From: Gracilibacillus boraciitolerans JCM 21714
GTDB lineage: Bacteria > Bacillota > Bacilli > Bacillales > Amphibacillaceae
NCBI RefSeq assembly: GCF_000521485.1
Contig: NZ_BAVS01000002.1
Location: 103,820-167,819, forward strand
Direction of reading: 5' to 3'
Length of the DNA: 64,000 nucleotides
Below are positions 22,248 through 34,487 of this stretch, piece after piece. Below the pieces are notes generated by a model. It did not search any database, was not told where the DNA came from, and saw only the letters and a list, made by a program, of their open reading frames with translations. The position numbers and the translations under genes were made by a program. The first letter of the stretch is position 1. Every line of letters starts with the position of its first letter.

Positions 22248-22372
22248 AAAAGAAACTGCTTAATAGTCTGCAAAGGATGAAAATCATAAAAGAAATAAAA
22301 CTAGTAAACTAAATCCATATAGAATTTTTCGTAGAATTCCGCTACTATAGTAAATAGGGAGGGTGGAAAAAG

Positions 22373-23027
22373 ATGAAATTAAAAAAAGAACAAAAATTAT
22401 TATTTATTGGAGATTCTGTAACAGATTGTGAGCGCTTAAAACCAGATGGAGAAGGATTGTTTCAGGCCTTAGGAAATGGATACGTATCATTCGTGGATGC
22501 TTTTTTACAATCTTCATACCCTGCGCTTGGAATACGGGTTGTCAATAAAGGAATATCAGGTGATACTGTAAGGGATTTAAAAGCAAGATGGCAAGAAGAT
22601 GTGATGGAACAAAAACCTGAATGGCTAGTGATTATGATCGGTATTAATGATGTGTGGCGTCAATTTGATTCACCTTTTATATCTGATCATCACGTTTATA
22701 TCGAGGAATATCAAAAAACGCTAGATGAATTAGTGACACAGACAAAAGAAATAGTAGGAAATATTGTCTTAATGACACCATATTTTATTGAACCTAATTC
22801 GGAAGACGCCATGCGAGCAAAAATGGATGCGTATGGACAAGTTGTCAGTCAAGTAGCGAAGAAGCATGAAACGATGTTTATCGATACGCAACAAGCCTTC
22901 AACAAAATATTGGAAAATCTTTATCCAGCTACCATCGCTTGGGATCGAGTCCACCCCCAATGCAACAGGACATATCGTGCTGGCAAAAGCATTTTTAAAT
23001 AAAATCGAATTTGATTGGGAGAAATAA
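22373..23027 (+). CDS. axe2: Axe2-type SGNH acetylxylan esterase (one frameshift)
   Basis: About 217 residues after correction, strongly resembling Axe2 of Geobacillus stearothermophilus from memory. Motifs are block I FIGDSVTDCERL with nucleophile Ser, block II NKGISGDTVRDLKARW, block III MIGINDVWRQ, and block V WDRVHP with the catalytic Asp and His. It removes acetyl groups from xylo-oligosaccharides and has no signal peptide. Five C near 22955 should be four: restoring HPNATGHIVLAKAFL extends the C-terminus through FDWEK to the stop at 23027. The start follows GGGAGGGTGG. It is transcribed towards the lipase-like gene on the opposite strand, with only five bases between the two stops. Confidence 0.9.
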
Positions 23028-23032
23028 TTGGA

Positions 23033-23878
23033 TTATATACGTTGATGAAGCCAAACCATTAAATGATCAATCGCTTTATCTCTATAGTGCGCATGCCACG
23101 GATGATGAAAGCCATCATTAAAAGATAATAAGTTTTTATCATCTATGGCAATGCTATCTAAAAATAATTGAATGGATGGAGGATGTACGATTGGATCTTT
23201 GTGATCATATACGCAAAATAGTGGGAAACTGAACCGGTATGCTTCACTTAGTGCTTGTATTCCGTTTCTCATTAACTCTGTTAACCAACGAGCAGTATAT
23301 TGAGCGGTGATTAGCGGGTCTTTTTGTAATGCCCGTTCTTTTGGTAAATAAGGTTCTAGAATTTGAAACTTATCTGCCAGTCGTTTCCATTTAGTCGGTT
23401 GAACCGATAAACCAGGAGAAAAGCGTGAAACGGCAGATAGTATTTGTTTCACCATAAACGGTAATTGCACACGAAGTTTAAAGGCTGGCGATGAAACAAT
23501 AATTCCATTCGTCTGAAGCGCATATTCTTGCACATAACGAATAACAATTAAACCTCCTAAGCTGTGACCAAACAAAAATATCGGAACATCAGGATATATA
23601 GAACACACTTGCTGGATAAGTAAATGAAGATCGTCTAGGTATTCATTAAATGTATGAACATGCCCTCTGGAACCACCAGAATTTCCAAACCCTCTTAGAT
23701 CTGGTGAAATCACAATCATTTGTTGACTCATACAATAGTTACTGATGTGTGTGTATCTGCCAGAGTGTTCACCAGCTCCATGGATTAAGATAATAATTGC
23801 TTTTGGACGCTCAGGGATCCAGCTTCGATAAAAAAGTTTTACTTTGTCAATTGCAATATAATAATTAGTTGTATCCAT
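23033..23878 (-). CDS. Alpha/beta hydrolase, monoacylglycerol-lipase-like
   Basis: A 281-residue serine hydrolase of the Hydrolase_4 (lysophospholipase/monoglyceride lipase) type. It has the oxyanion segment IILIHGAGEHSGRY, nucleophile Ser in the elbow FGHSLGGL, a likely catalytic Asp in YDHKDPIVHP, and a C-terminal GFHHPWHAHYRD with the candidate His. There is no signal peptide. The start at 23878 follows TGGAGGTTATC; an earlier TTG would overlap that site. The substrate is unknown. The neighbouring NhaC gene is on the same strand, 70 bases upstream, so the two may be cotranscribed. Confidence 0.85.
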   Translation of the reverse strand: MDTTNYYIAIDKVKLFYRSWIPERPKAIIILIHGAGEHSGRYTHISNYCMSQQMIVISPDLRGFGNSGGSRGHVHTFNEYLDDLHLLIQQVCSIYPDVPIFLFGHSLGGLIVIRYVQEYALQTNGIIVSSPAFKLRVQLPFMVKQILSAVSRFSPGLSVQPTKWKRLADKFQILEPYLPKERALQKDPLITAQYTARWLTELMRNGIQALSEAYRFSFPLFCVYDHKDPIVHPPSIQLFLDSIAIDDKNLLSFNDGFHHPWHAHYRDKAIDHLMVWLHQRI

Positions 23879-23947
23879 GATAACCTCCAAAAGTTTTTGA
23901 AACCCTATTCGCTGAAAAAAGATAAATTATCAAAGAGTTCAGCATGA

Positions 23948-25347
23948 TTAAAATAATGTCATGACACCATATAGTATCACCGATATTAATACAGCAATTA
24001 ATGCAGGTCCTAACTTATATTTTGCATATGTAATTACATCTAACCCGAGAATATTAGCGATCGTATTGGTATTGTCACTTAGTGGTGAAGCAAACGATCC
24101 AAACGAGCCACTGGCAAAAACAGCGCCAATCACAAGAGGAAGTGATGCATCTGTTGCCTGTGCTAATGAAAAACCAAGAGGCATTAAAATTCCCCCCCAT
24201 GTGCCCCCCCATGAAGACCCGATAAAATAAGAAACAAATGCACCAATTAAAAACATCACAGGTGGAATAAGCGAATGTGGTATCCAGTCGACATTATTTG
24301 TAACAAAGGTGGAGAATCCTAATTGATCTGTGACAGAGGATAAAGCCCAAACGATAGCCAGTAATAGAATAACGGACATTAAATTATTGCCAGCTTCAAT
24401 AAACTCATGAATCATATTCTTCAAGGAGTGCCTTTGAATGATTTGCATGAGAAAAGAAACGAGTACAGTAATAAATAATGCAACCACCATTGCTTGTAAG
24501 ACATCTGCTTCAATAAAAGCTGCTGGAAAAGAATAACCTTGTCTGAATCCATCAAACCAAGTGAGAAATAATGTTAATGAAATAACTAAGAATACAGGGA
24601 TGATTAAATTCCATGGATTTGCGGGAAGCTCTTGACTCTGATCATCTTTTGTAATGGTTATCTTATCAGGATCCCGTTCATCTTCATGAATATCCGCTTT
24701 GTTGTGACGAAAAAATACAAACAATGTACCAACGATGATCATGGTAATAGCAAAAAAGTTAAAAGGAATACTTCTGATAAAAATAGAATAAGGATCCTCA
24801 TTCAATCCGTGATTTTGTATACCCATTTCAATAATAGAAACCATGTAACCTACGGATGCTGTAGCAATGGGGATGAGCACGATCACAGGTTGCGTACTTG
24901 TTTCAATCATAAAGGCTAATTCTTTTCGTGTCATGTTTATTTTTGTTAATAATGCCTTCATAATTGGGGGGCAATGGTAACAATCCGAAAGCTCGGTGCA
25001 CTAAAAGTACCTAAAGTTGATAACCATGTAAGAATAATTGCCTCTTTTTTACTGTTTACTTTTTCAGAGGTAAGCTCCACAAAACCCTTAATTCCACCAG
25101 AAGCTTTCATAATTCCGACTAATCCGGAAAACATATATAAGAAAATGATAATTTTTAAATTGTTAATATCGGTTAAACTATCGACTATATACTGGATGGA
25201 TAATTCCATTCCGCCTAATATCGTCGGTTTCATAATATAGGCACCAATAATTAAACCAAGTATCAATCCGGGGAAAACCTGCTTCGTCCACATTGCTATA
25301 ATTATTACAACTAAAAATGGGACTAATGCAATCCAAGTACCTTCCAT
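23948..25347 (-). CDS. nhaC: NhaC-family Na+/H+ antiporter (one frameshift)
   Basis: About 466 residues with about eleven hydrophobic helices. Family features include VVIIIAMWTKQVFPGLILG near the start, the central SSWGGTWGGILMPLG motif (GTWG type) and GSFASPLSDNTN. It exchanges sodium for protons across the membrane, consistent with a halotolerant organism. The run at 24965-24970 is six bases where four restore IVTIAPIMKALLTK, so the gene appears split in two. The two C7 runs at 24191 and 24204 each insert one extra Gly in the core motif. ATG 25347 follows GGAAGAAGG. Confidence 0.88.
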
Positions 25348-25486
25348 ATTGAACCTTCTTCCATTTGTAACATTAAGCAGCTTTAAGTTCTTTCACTGAA
25401 CCTTCACAAATAGAAGGTATCCTTTCATAGCATGGTTGAAAGACAGGAAAATATTCTCGAATCTAACAATTTGCATTAAAATATAG

Positions 25487-25492
25487 TATAAT
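25487..25492 (+). promoter_or_regulatory. Probable minus-10 box for the pseudouridine synthase gene
   Basis: TATAAT lies 23 bases before the ATG. The minus-35 position holds only a weak CTAACA-like hexamer, so this is tentative. Confidence 0.4.
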
Positions 25493-25514
25493 GAATATAG
25501 AATGGAGGCTCCAA

Positions 25515-26411
25515 ATGAATAAAAATCGACAAAATGCAAACATGGAAGAGTACAAGGTGAAAGAACAGGCAGAACTGCTTCCTTTCTTACTAGAAACTTT
25601 CTCTGATCGTAGCAGAAATGCTGTCAAATCAATTTTAACTCGTGGACAAGTGTACGTTAATAATCAAGAAGTAACGCAGCACAATTACAAATTGGAACCA
25701 GGTTATACGGTTACTATTCAGAAGAATAAAGCCGCAAAAGCAGCCAATTTTGAAAAAATGAAGATTTTATATGAAGATGATGCCATTATTGTCATTGAAA
25801 AAGACTCTGGTCTTCTAACAGTGGCGACAGAACAAGAAAAATCGCTTACTGCTTATAAGCAATTAATGGATTATGTTCAGAAAATTAATCCTAAAAACAG
25901 AATTTTCGTTGTGCATCGTTTAGATCGGGAGACTTCTGGAGTGATGTTATTTGCAAAAAGTGAAGAAATAAAACATACGTTACAAACAGGATGGAAAGAG
26001 ATGGTTAAAGAAAGATCATATGTGGCGTTGGTAGAAGGAATTGTTACGAAACATGAGGATACCATTACTTCGTGGTTGAAGGAAACAAAGACGTTTAAAG
26101 TGTATTCCAGTCAAAAACAGGATGATGGAAAAAAGGCGGTTACACATTATAAGGTGATTAAAGCAAGTAATAATCTATCACTATTGTCGGTATATCTAGA
26201 AACAGGGAGAAAAAATCAAATTCGTGTTCATATGTCTGATATTGGTCATCCCGTAGTTGGGGGGGATAAAAAATATGGCGCGAAGGGAAATGCGATTGGA
26301 CGTTTTGGTCTGCATGCTATCGTATTAGCGATTAACCATCCTGTGACAGGCGAACTGCTTCGGTTTAAGTCGAATATACCAACAGAGTTTTTGAAAAAAA
26401 GACAATTTTAA
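25515..26411 (+). CDS. RluA-family pseudouridine synthase
   Basis: A 298-residue enzyme with an N-terminal S4 RNA-binding domain (residues about 10-75) and a catalytic domain with VVHRLDRETSGVMLFAKS, whose Asp is the catalytic residue. It converts uridines in rRNA or tRNA to pseudouridine; which site cannot be read. The motif GHPVVGGDKKYGAKG has one Gly more than the invariant GDKKYG pattern and lies on a run of seven G, which makes it one of the clearest examples of an over-long run. ATG 25515 follows TGGAGG. A terminator follows, so it is monocistronic. Confidence 0.92.
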   Translation: MNKNRQNANMEEYKVKEQAELLPFLLETFSDRSRNAVKSILTRGQVYVNNQEVTQHNYKLEPGYTVTIQKNKAAKAANFEKMKILYEDDAIIVIEKDSGLLTVATEQEKSLTAYKQLMDYVQKINPKNRIFVVHRLDRETSGVMLFAKSEEIKHTLQTGWKEMVKERSYVALVEGIVTKHEDTITSWLKETKTFKVYSSQKQDDGKKAVTHYKVIKASNNLSLLSVYLETGRKNQIRVHMSDIGHPVVGGDKKYGAKGNAIGRFGLHAIVLAINHPVTGELLRFKSNIPTEFLKKRQF

Positions 26412-26416
26412 CTGCT

Positions 26417-26450
26417 AAAAATCGACATTCAAAAGCGATGTCGATTTTTT
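26417..26450 (+). terminator. Rho-independent terminator
   Basis: AAAAATCGACAT pairs with ATGTCGATTTTTT around a 9-base loop, ending the pseudouridine-synthase unit. The rest of the gap up to 26737 holds a partial dispersed repeat and the next promoter. Confidence 0.85.
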
Positions 26451-26484
26451 ATGATATATAATAAAGGACTATCAAGGTGTTTTG

Positions 26485-26590
26485 CTATGAGAAAAACCCG
26501 TGGAAAGGGAAGCGGACAAGCCGTAGCAGCGTACAGTCAAGTCATAATTACCTCATCAGTTAGTGCGTATAATCTTCCTTTTGTGCACTA
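26485..26590 (+). repeat. Dispersed intergenic repeat, partial copy
   Basis: Contains AACCCGTGGAAAGGGAAGCG followed by GACAAGCCGTAGC and TAATCTTCCTTTTGTGCA. These are the right-hand modules of the repeat at 100-350 and 49.2-49.6 kb; the left half is absent. Confidence 0.55.
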
Positions 26591-26671
26591 ACTTTATTTT
26601 TTCAATTGATAAGTTACGTAATTTTCTAAAAGAATTAAAACGTAAATATTTTCTATCTGTGTAAAATAAGC

Positions 26672-26702
26672 TATAATGAAAGATAAGATTAAAACGTTTT
26701 CA
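26672..26702 (+). promoter_or_regulatory. Minus-10 box and cre-like operator upstream of the esterase
   Basis: TATAAT (26672-26677) is followed by TTAAAACGTTTTCA (26689-26702), which matches 13 of 14 cre positions and is nearly palindromic around CG. It lies at or just after the likely transcription start, 36 bases before the ATG. CcpA or a LacI-type repressor could bind. Confidence 0.55.
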
Positions 26703-26737
26703 TTTTTATGGTTAAATTTTTAGAAGGAGTTGCGTAT

Positions 26738-27745
26738 ATGAATAAGCTTGATCAATTATTTGAACAATTTTATGATAATGCATTGGAAGAAACCGTTAAA
26801 GCAGTGGGACCTATTGAAAGAAAGTTAACGCTTAAGAGCGGTCTGCTTGAATTATTAGGTGATTTTACATACTTGGATGAAACGCGAGTTCCATTTCAAA
26901 TTAATCTTATTGAAACAAAAGAATTTCCAGATTATAAACGAGAGTTATTTAGTCTATCTTTAACAAAACTTATTGAGATAAAGATGTATGTGTTAACACC
27001 AAAAACAAACAAAAAAATATTTCCTTCTGTCTTAGCCCTTCATGGTCACGGTTTTGGTGTGAAAGAAGCAGTCGGATTAACAGAAACTGGAGAACAAGCG
27101 CAAGTTGCAGGTATTCATAATCAATTCGCGGTACATTTAGTGAAAAAAGGCTTAAAGGTTTTTGCACCGGAAGTTATCGGATTTGGTGATCGCCGTTTAA
27201 CTAGGGATATCGAACAAGATAATATCAATTCCTGTGAAGCAATGGCAACAAACCTTTTAATGGAAGGAAAAACACTAGCAGGTTTACGAATTTGGGAAGC
27301 ACGCAGAGTATTAGACTTTATCGAACAAAGTTCAGAAACTGATGATCAAAAAATTGCGATGATGGGTTTTTCGGGAGGAGCTTTAGTCACCGCTTATACC
27401 GCGGCTCTTGATTTGCGAGTAAAAGCAACCGTTCTAACTGGGTTTACCAACACATTTAAAGGAAGTATAATGGCTAGGCATCATTGTATTGATAATTATA
27501 TTCCAGGAATTTTAAACTTTGCAGAATTACCAGAGTGGATTTCACTTATTTCACCTAGAAGTCTTTTTATTGAGTCTGGTGAAAAAGATCTAATATTCCC
27601 TAATTCATATGTAAAAAAAGCAATTGCTGAAATTGCGGAATATTATGATAATCGACCAGAGAAATTCAGCTATGATATTTTTCCAGGTGCACACGAGATA
27701 AATGGTAGAAAAGCATATGACTGGCTAGTAAATCAAATTTCATAA
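26738..27745 (+). CDS. Alpha/beta hydrolase of the dienelactone-hydrolase/acetyl-esterase group
   Basis: A 335-residue serine hydrolase with an N-terminal extension, SVLALHGHGFGVKEAVG (oxyanion region), nucleophile Ser in MMGFSGGALV, and C-terminal SGEKDLIFP and PGAHEINGRKAYDW with the likely catalytic Asp and His. It has no signal peptide. The size and layout resemble large DLH-type or Abhydrolase_7 esterases found near sugar genes, so an acetyl or feruloyl ester of imported oligosaccharide is a possible substrate (inference). ATG 26738 follows AGAAGGAG. The cre-like operator upstream supports a carbohydrate role. Confidence 0.75.
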   Translation: MNKLDQLFEQFYDNALEETVKAVGPIERKLTLKSGLLELLGDFTYLDETRVPFQINLIETKEFPDYKRELFSLSLTKLIEIKMYVLTPKTNKKIFPSVLALHGHGFGVKEAVGLTETGEQAQVAGIHNQFAVHLVKKGLKVFAPEVIGFGDRRLTRDIEQDNINSCEAMATNLLMEGKTLAGLRIWEARRVLDFIEQSSETDDQKIAMMGFSGGALVTAYTAALDLRVKATVLTGFTNTFKGSIMARHHCIDNYIPGILNFAELPEWISLISPRSLFIESGEKDLIFPNSYVKKAIAEIAEYYDNRPEKFSYDIFPGAHEINGRKAYDWLVNQIS

Positions 27746-27912
27746 AAGGAAAATTCGACTTTATCTTGCTGTCCCATGTGATGACATTATGGGATCTTCA
27801 GATTCGAAGTAATGAAAAATTTGTATAAAAGTAGTGTTTGCAATTCCGGTTTTCATTAATTGTGATATACTTTTTACTAGAGATAATTCGATCAGGGGGG
27901 GAGTATGTCACG

Positions 27913-28530
27913 ATGAAACAATTATGGGCAACATTGAAAACGATGTCTTTTAAAGAAGCAGCCGATTATATTTGGGAATATTATAAATTGCATATTATTG
28001 GGACTATTCTTGGTGTAGCTTTTCTGGTATCGATATTAACGACTGCTTTTAGTGAAAAAGAAGAACTGTATGAATTAATGGTGGTTACGGAGATTCCTTA
28101 TGATGTAACAGAAGAGTTTTCAAATCAACTAAACGAGCAATATTTTTCAGACTTTCGCGTTGCGACCGATAACATTATTTCGAATGGTGGTACCTTATCT
28201 GAACAATCGTATGAGCAGGTTCAGAAGTTGGTTGCTAGAATTGCTACCGGAATGATAGATGCCATGGTGACGGACAAAGTATTTGCTCAGGAATTGATGG
28301 AACAAGAGGGTTTATTAGAATTTAACAAAGTTATTGATGTGTCTTTATTGGAAGAACATGGAGTAGAATTATATCAATTTGGATCGGAAAATGTATATGG
28401 AATTAGCACAAATCAATTAGATGTTTTTAATGATAACGAGGCTTTTCAGGATCGTATATTGATCATTCCTGCCAGTTCCAAAAACTTAGATAAAACAACG
28501 ATATTTCTAGAAGCATTATTAGAATCCTAA
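27913..28530 (+). CDS. Membrane-anchored protein of unknown function
   Basis: A 205-residue protein that I do not recognise. It has a short cytoplasmic N-terminus (MKQLWATLKTMSFKEAADY), one transmembrane helix near residues 30-50, then an acidic soluble region of about 155 residues with no cysteines, presumably outside the cell. The soluble part has alternating strands and helices by eye and ends near a stop followed by a terminator. It resembles small Bacillus proteins built from one membrane helix plus a domain vaguely like part of a binding protein, but no motif supports a function. ATG 27913 follows a run of seven G. Confidence 0.65.
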   Translation: MKQLWATLKTMSFKEAADYIWEYYKLHIIGTILGVAFLVSILTTAFSEKEELYELMVVTEIPYDVTEEFSNQLNEQYFSDFRVATDNIISNGGTLSEQSYEQVQKLVARIATGMIDAMVTDKVFAQELMEQEGLLEFNKVIDVSLLEEHGVELYQFGSENVYGISTNQLDVFNDNEAFQDRILIIPASSKNLDKTTIFLEALLES

Positions 28531-28535
28531 CAAAG

Positions 28536-28575
28536 AATCGACAAGTAGATGTTTCGACTGCTTGTCGATTTCTTG
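28536..28575 (+). terminator. Terminator after the unknown membrane protein
   Basis: AATCGACAAGTAG pairs with CTGCTTGTCGATT (one G-T or mismatch) and is followed by TCTTG, a weak T tract. Confidence 0.65.
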
Positions 28576-28716
28576 TAAATTTAAAAAGAAACAATATTCT
28601 AACAAGAATAGTGAACGTTTACCAGCGATGAACTAGAGGAATTAATTATACTAATTTTAGTTTTGATTACATCAAGCAATCCTTATCATTTAAGTAATTT
28701 GGGAAGGAGAATATAG

Positions 28717-29487
28717 ATGAAGTTAGGTATTTGTTCTGTAACGTTTCGTGACAAAAATCCTCAGCAAATAATCGATTTGGTTCTGGAGGCAGAATTGGAC
28801 GGGATTGAGTGGGGAGGAGATATTCATGTGCCACCAGGAGAGGCCCAACTGGCAGAGGAAGTAGCTGATTTAACAAGATCTCGTGGACTTGAAGTCAGTT
28901 CATATGGTTCTTATTACAGATTAGCAGATCATGAAGGTAATGAGTACGACTTTACCACCATCCTGGATACTGCTAAGAAACTAGGAGCACCTGCTATCCG
29001 CGTATGGGCTGGCAGCAAAGGAAGCAAGGTAGTAAATAAAAATGAGCGTATTAAGTTAATAGAGGATGCAAAAAGGATCGCTGATTTAGCTGAAGAAGAA
29101 GGAATCAGTGTACATCTTGAATATCATGATCACACACTAACGGATACGAAAGAAAGCGCTCGGAAGTTACTCGAAGAGATAGCACATAAAAATGTTTACA
29201 TCTATTGGCAACCGCCTAATCATATTTCTGTCAAAGAAAGAATTGCCAGTATTAAAGCATTAAAACCGTGGATTTCTAATACCCATATCTTTCACTGGCA
29301 TTCATTTGATAATCGTATGGAGTTAGCAACTGGTGCGAAAGAGTGGCAGCAATACCTGGAAACAATTGAAGAAGATGGACAGGAAAGATATGTTCTAATG
29401 GAATTTGTTAAGAATGATGATGAACGGCAATTTTTAAAGGATGCAAGAACACTACATGAATTAAAAGCAATCGTAGAAACAACCTGA
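28717..29487 (+). CDS. Sugar phosphate isomerase/epimerase-like TIM barrel
   Basis: A 256-residue AP-endonuclease-2 superfamily barrel with MKLGICSVTFRDKNPQQI at the start, GIEWGGDIHVP, IRVWAGSKG, ISVHLEYHDHTLTD (metal-binding Glu and His) and YVLMEFVKND near the end. Family members isomerise or epimerise sugars or act on inositol and related compounds, and the exact reaction cannot be inferred. It starts after GGGAAGGAG, with a candidate but weak cre-like sequence near 28612. It is convergent with a LacI-type regulator and shares a bidirectional terminator with it. Confidence 0.8.
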   Translation: MKLGICSVTFRDKNPQQIIDLVLEAELDGIEWGGDIHVPPGEAQLAEEVADLTRSRGLEVSSYGSYYRLADHEGNEYDFTTILDTAKKLGAPAIRVWAGSKGSKVVNKNERIKLIEDAKRIADLAEEEGISVHLEYHDHTLTDTKESARKLLEEIAHKNVYIYWQPPNHISVKERIASIKALKPWISNTHIFHWHSFDNRMELATGAKEWQQYLETIEEDGQERYVLMEFVKNDDERQFLKDARTLHELKAIVETT

Positions 29488-29497
29488 TCCCGTTCGA

Positions 29498-29516
<19 letters not shown>
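29475..29516. terminator. Bidirectional terminator
   Basis: AGAAACAACCT (29475-29485) and AGGTTGTTTCT (29500-29510) are perfect complements with A-rich and T-rich flanks on the two sides. It serves both the isomerase gene and the LacI-type gene converging on it; the arms overlap both coding ends. Confidence 0.75.
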
Positions 29517-30483
<967 letters not shown>

Positions 30484-30523
30484 TTATTTCACCATCCTGT
30501 AAGTAAAATAAGTAAAATTTAAC

Positions 30524-30552
30524 TTGATTATTTTTACTATTTAAATTATTAT
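30524..30552 (+). promoter_or_regulatory. Candidate lacZ promoter
   Basis: TTGATT (30524-30529), a 17-base spacer and TATTAT (30547-30552) lie 68 bases before the lacZ ATG. The direct repeat AAGTAAAAT-AAGTAAAAT at 30501-30518 just upstream could be an operator for the divergent LacI-type protein. Confidence 0.45.
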
Positions 30553-30571
30553 ACTACATAAGTGGCAATAA

Positions 30572-33731
<3,160 letters not shown>

Positions 33732-33857
33732 TTTTTTGATTAAGATCATTGGAGATGAAAAACCTCATGGGTGCTAACGCTGCTCCATTGTTATAACTTT
33801 GAAATTAATTACAATAAGGCGTATAATAGTAGTATAACCCATGAAAGGGAGTGCCGA

Positions 33858-34043
33858 ATGGCTTATTTTAATAATCAAAAGGAACCTGTAGAGAATGTAG
33901 AAACAAATGTCTGGTCTTGTGTGAATGATGATTGTCAAGGATGGATGAGAGAAAATTATTCTTTTGAAAAAGAACCTACTTGCCCCCCCATTTGTCATTC
34001 CGAAATGAAAAAAGAAGTTCGAGTAATTCCAGAGATGAAATAG
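33858..34043 (+). CDS. ydjO: YdjO-type cold-inducible small zinc-ribbon protein
   Basis: A 61-residue protein resembling Bacillus YdjO: start MAYFNNQKEPVENVET, first knuckle SCVNDDCQGWMRENY, second knuckle CPPIC, ending EMKKEVRVIPEMK. The second knuckle should be the CxxC CPIC; the extra Pro comes from a run of seven C at 33985, so the run is probably three bases too long. Four Cys would then form a zinc site. The function is unknown; family members respond to cold shock in Bacillus. ATG 33858 follows AAAGGGAG and a terminator follows. Confidence 0.8.
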   Translation: MAYFNNQKEPVENVETNVWSCVNDDCQGWMRENYSFEKEPTCPPICHSEMKKEVRVIPEMK

Positions 34044-34052
34044 AAGTAAAAT

Positions 34053-34096
34053 AAAAACTGCATTCCCCCCCTGATCAGGAGAAATGCAGTTTTTAT
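34053..34096 (+). terminator. Rho-independent terminator after ydjO
   Basis: AAAAACTGCATT pairs with AATGCAGTTTTT and is followed by T-rich sequence. The loop holds a run of seven C, showing that over-long runs also occur outside genes. From 34100 to 34200 I see nothing further. Confidence 0.85.
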
Positions 34097-34204
34097 TATT
34101 ATCGTTCGCATGAATGATAAAGCGTAAGGGCAAGCGAAGTTGATGGCATTATTTTTCTGTCATAGTAAATTCAAGCAATCTTAATATAGATTATAATAAC
34201 TTCA

Positions 34205-34305
34205 GAAACCGTTTTCCTTTATTCTTTAATTAAAGGTTATTTTTTTCTAAAAAAACACTTGATTTTGTAATCTTATAGTAATATACTGTAATAAGAAAAC
34301 GGATA
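34205..34305 (+). promoter_or_regulatory. Promoter with flanking GAAA-CG-type operators upstream of the importer
   Basis: TTGATT (34259-34264), 17-base spacer, TATACT (34282-34287) form a good vegetative promoter about 200 bases before the binding-protein ATG. GAAACCGTTTTC (34205-34216), a palindrome centred on CG in LacI-operator style, lies upstream. A related GAAAACGGATACA lies at about 34294, around the start site. The two could allow looping by the LacI-type protein encoded at 37709. The long leader from 34306 to 34487 holds no clear structure. Confidence 0.5.
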
Positions 34306-34487
34306 CACAATGCTGCAGCATTAATATTTGTATCTTTTTTTTAGCAAGAAGGAAACCGATTTCTTATTTTTGATTTTGTTAGAATGATAGAACGCAATTT
34401 TGAAAGAGCTTCATTGGAGCTGTTAATGTCAATGACTGGTTTAGTAAGAGTTTTAAAATTTTTTAAAAATATGGGGGGTTAGTAGTG

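Noticed and set aside
22142..22280. Short CRISPR array
   Set aside because: Only two diverged head-to-tail copies without distinct spacers, and no cas genes anywhere in the window.
23961..25240. Open frames on the plus strand opposite nhaC
   Set aside because: They are antisense shadows of a clear membrane-protein gene and lack binding sites.
26689..26702. Dedicated LacI operator rather than cre upstream of the esterase
   Set aside because: The palindrome fits either, but the cre match is 13 of 14 and no LacI gene adjoins, so I list it as cre-like only.
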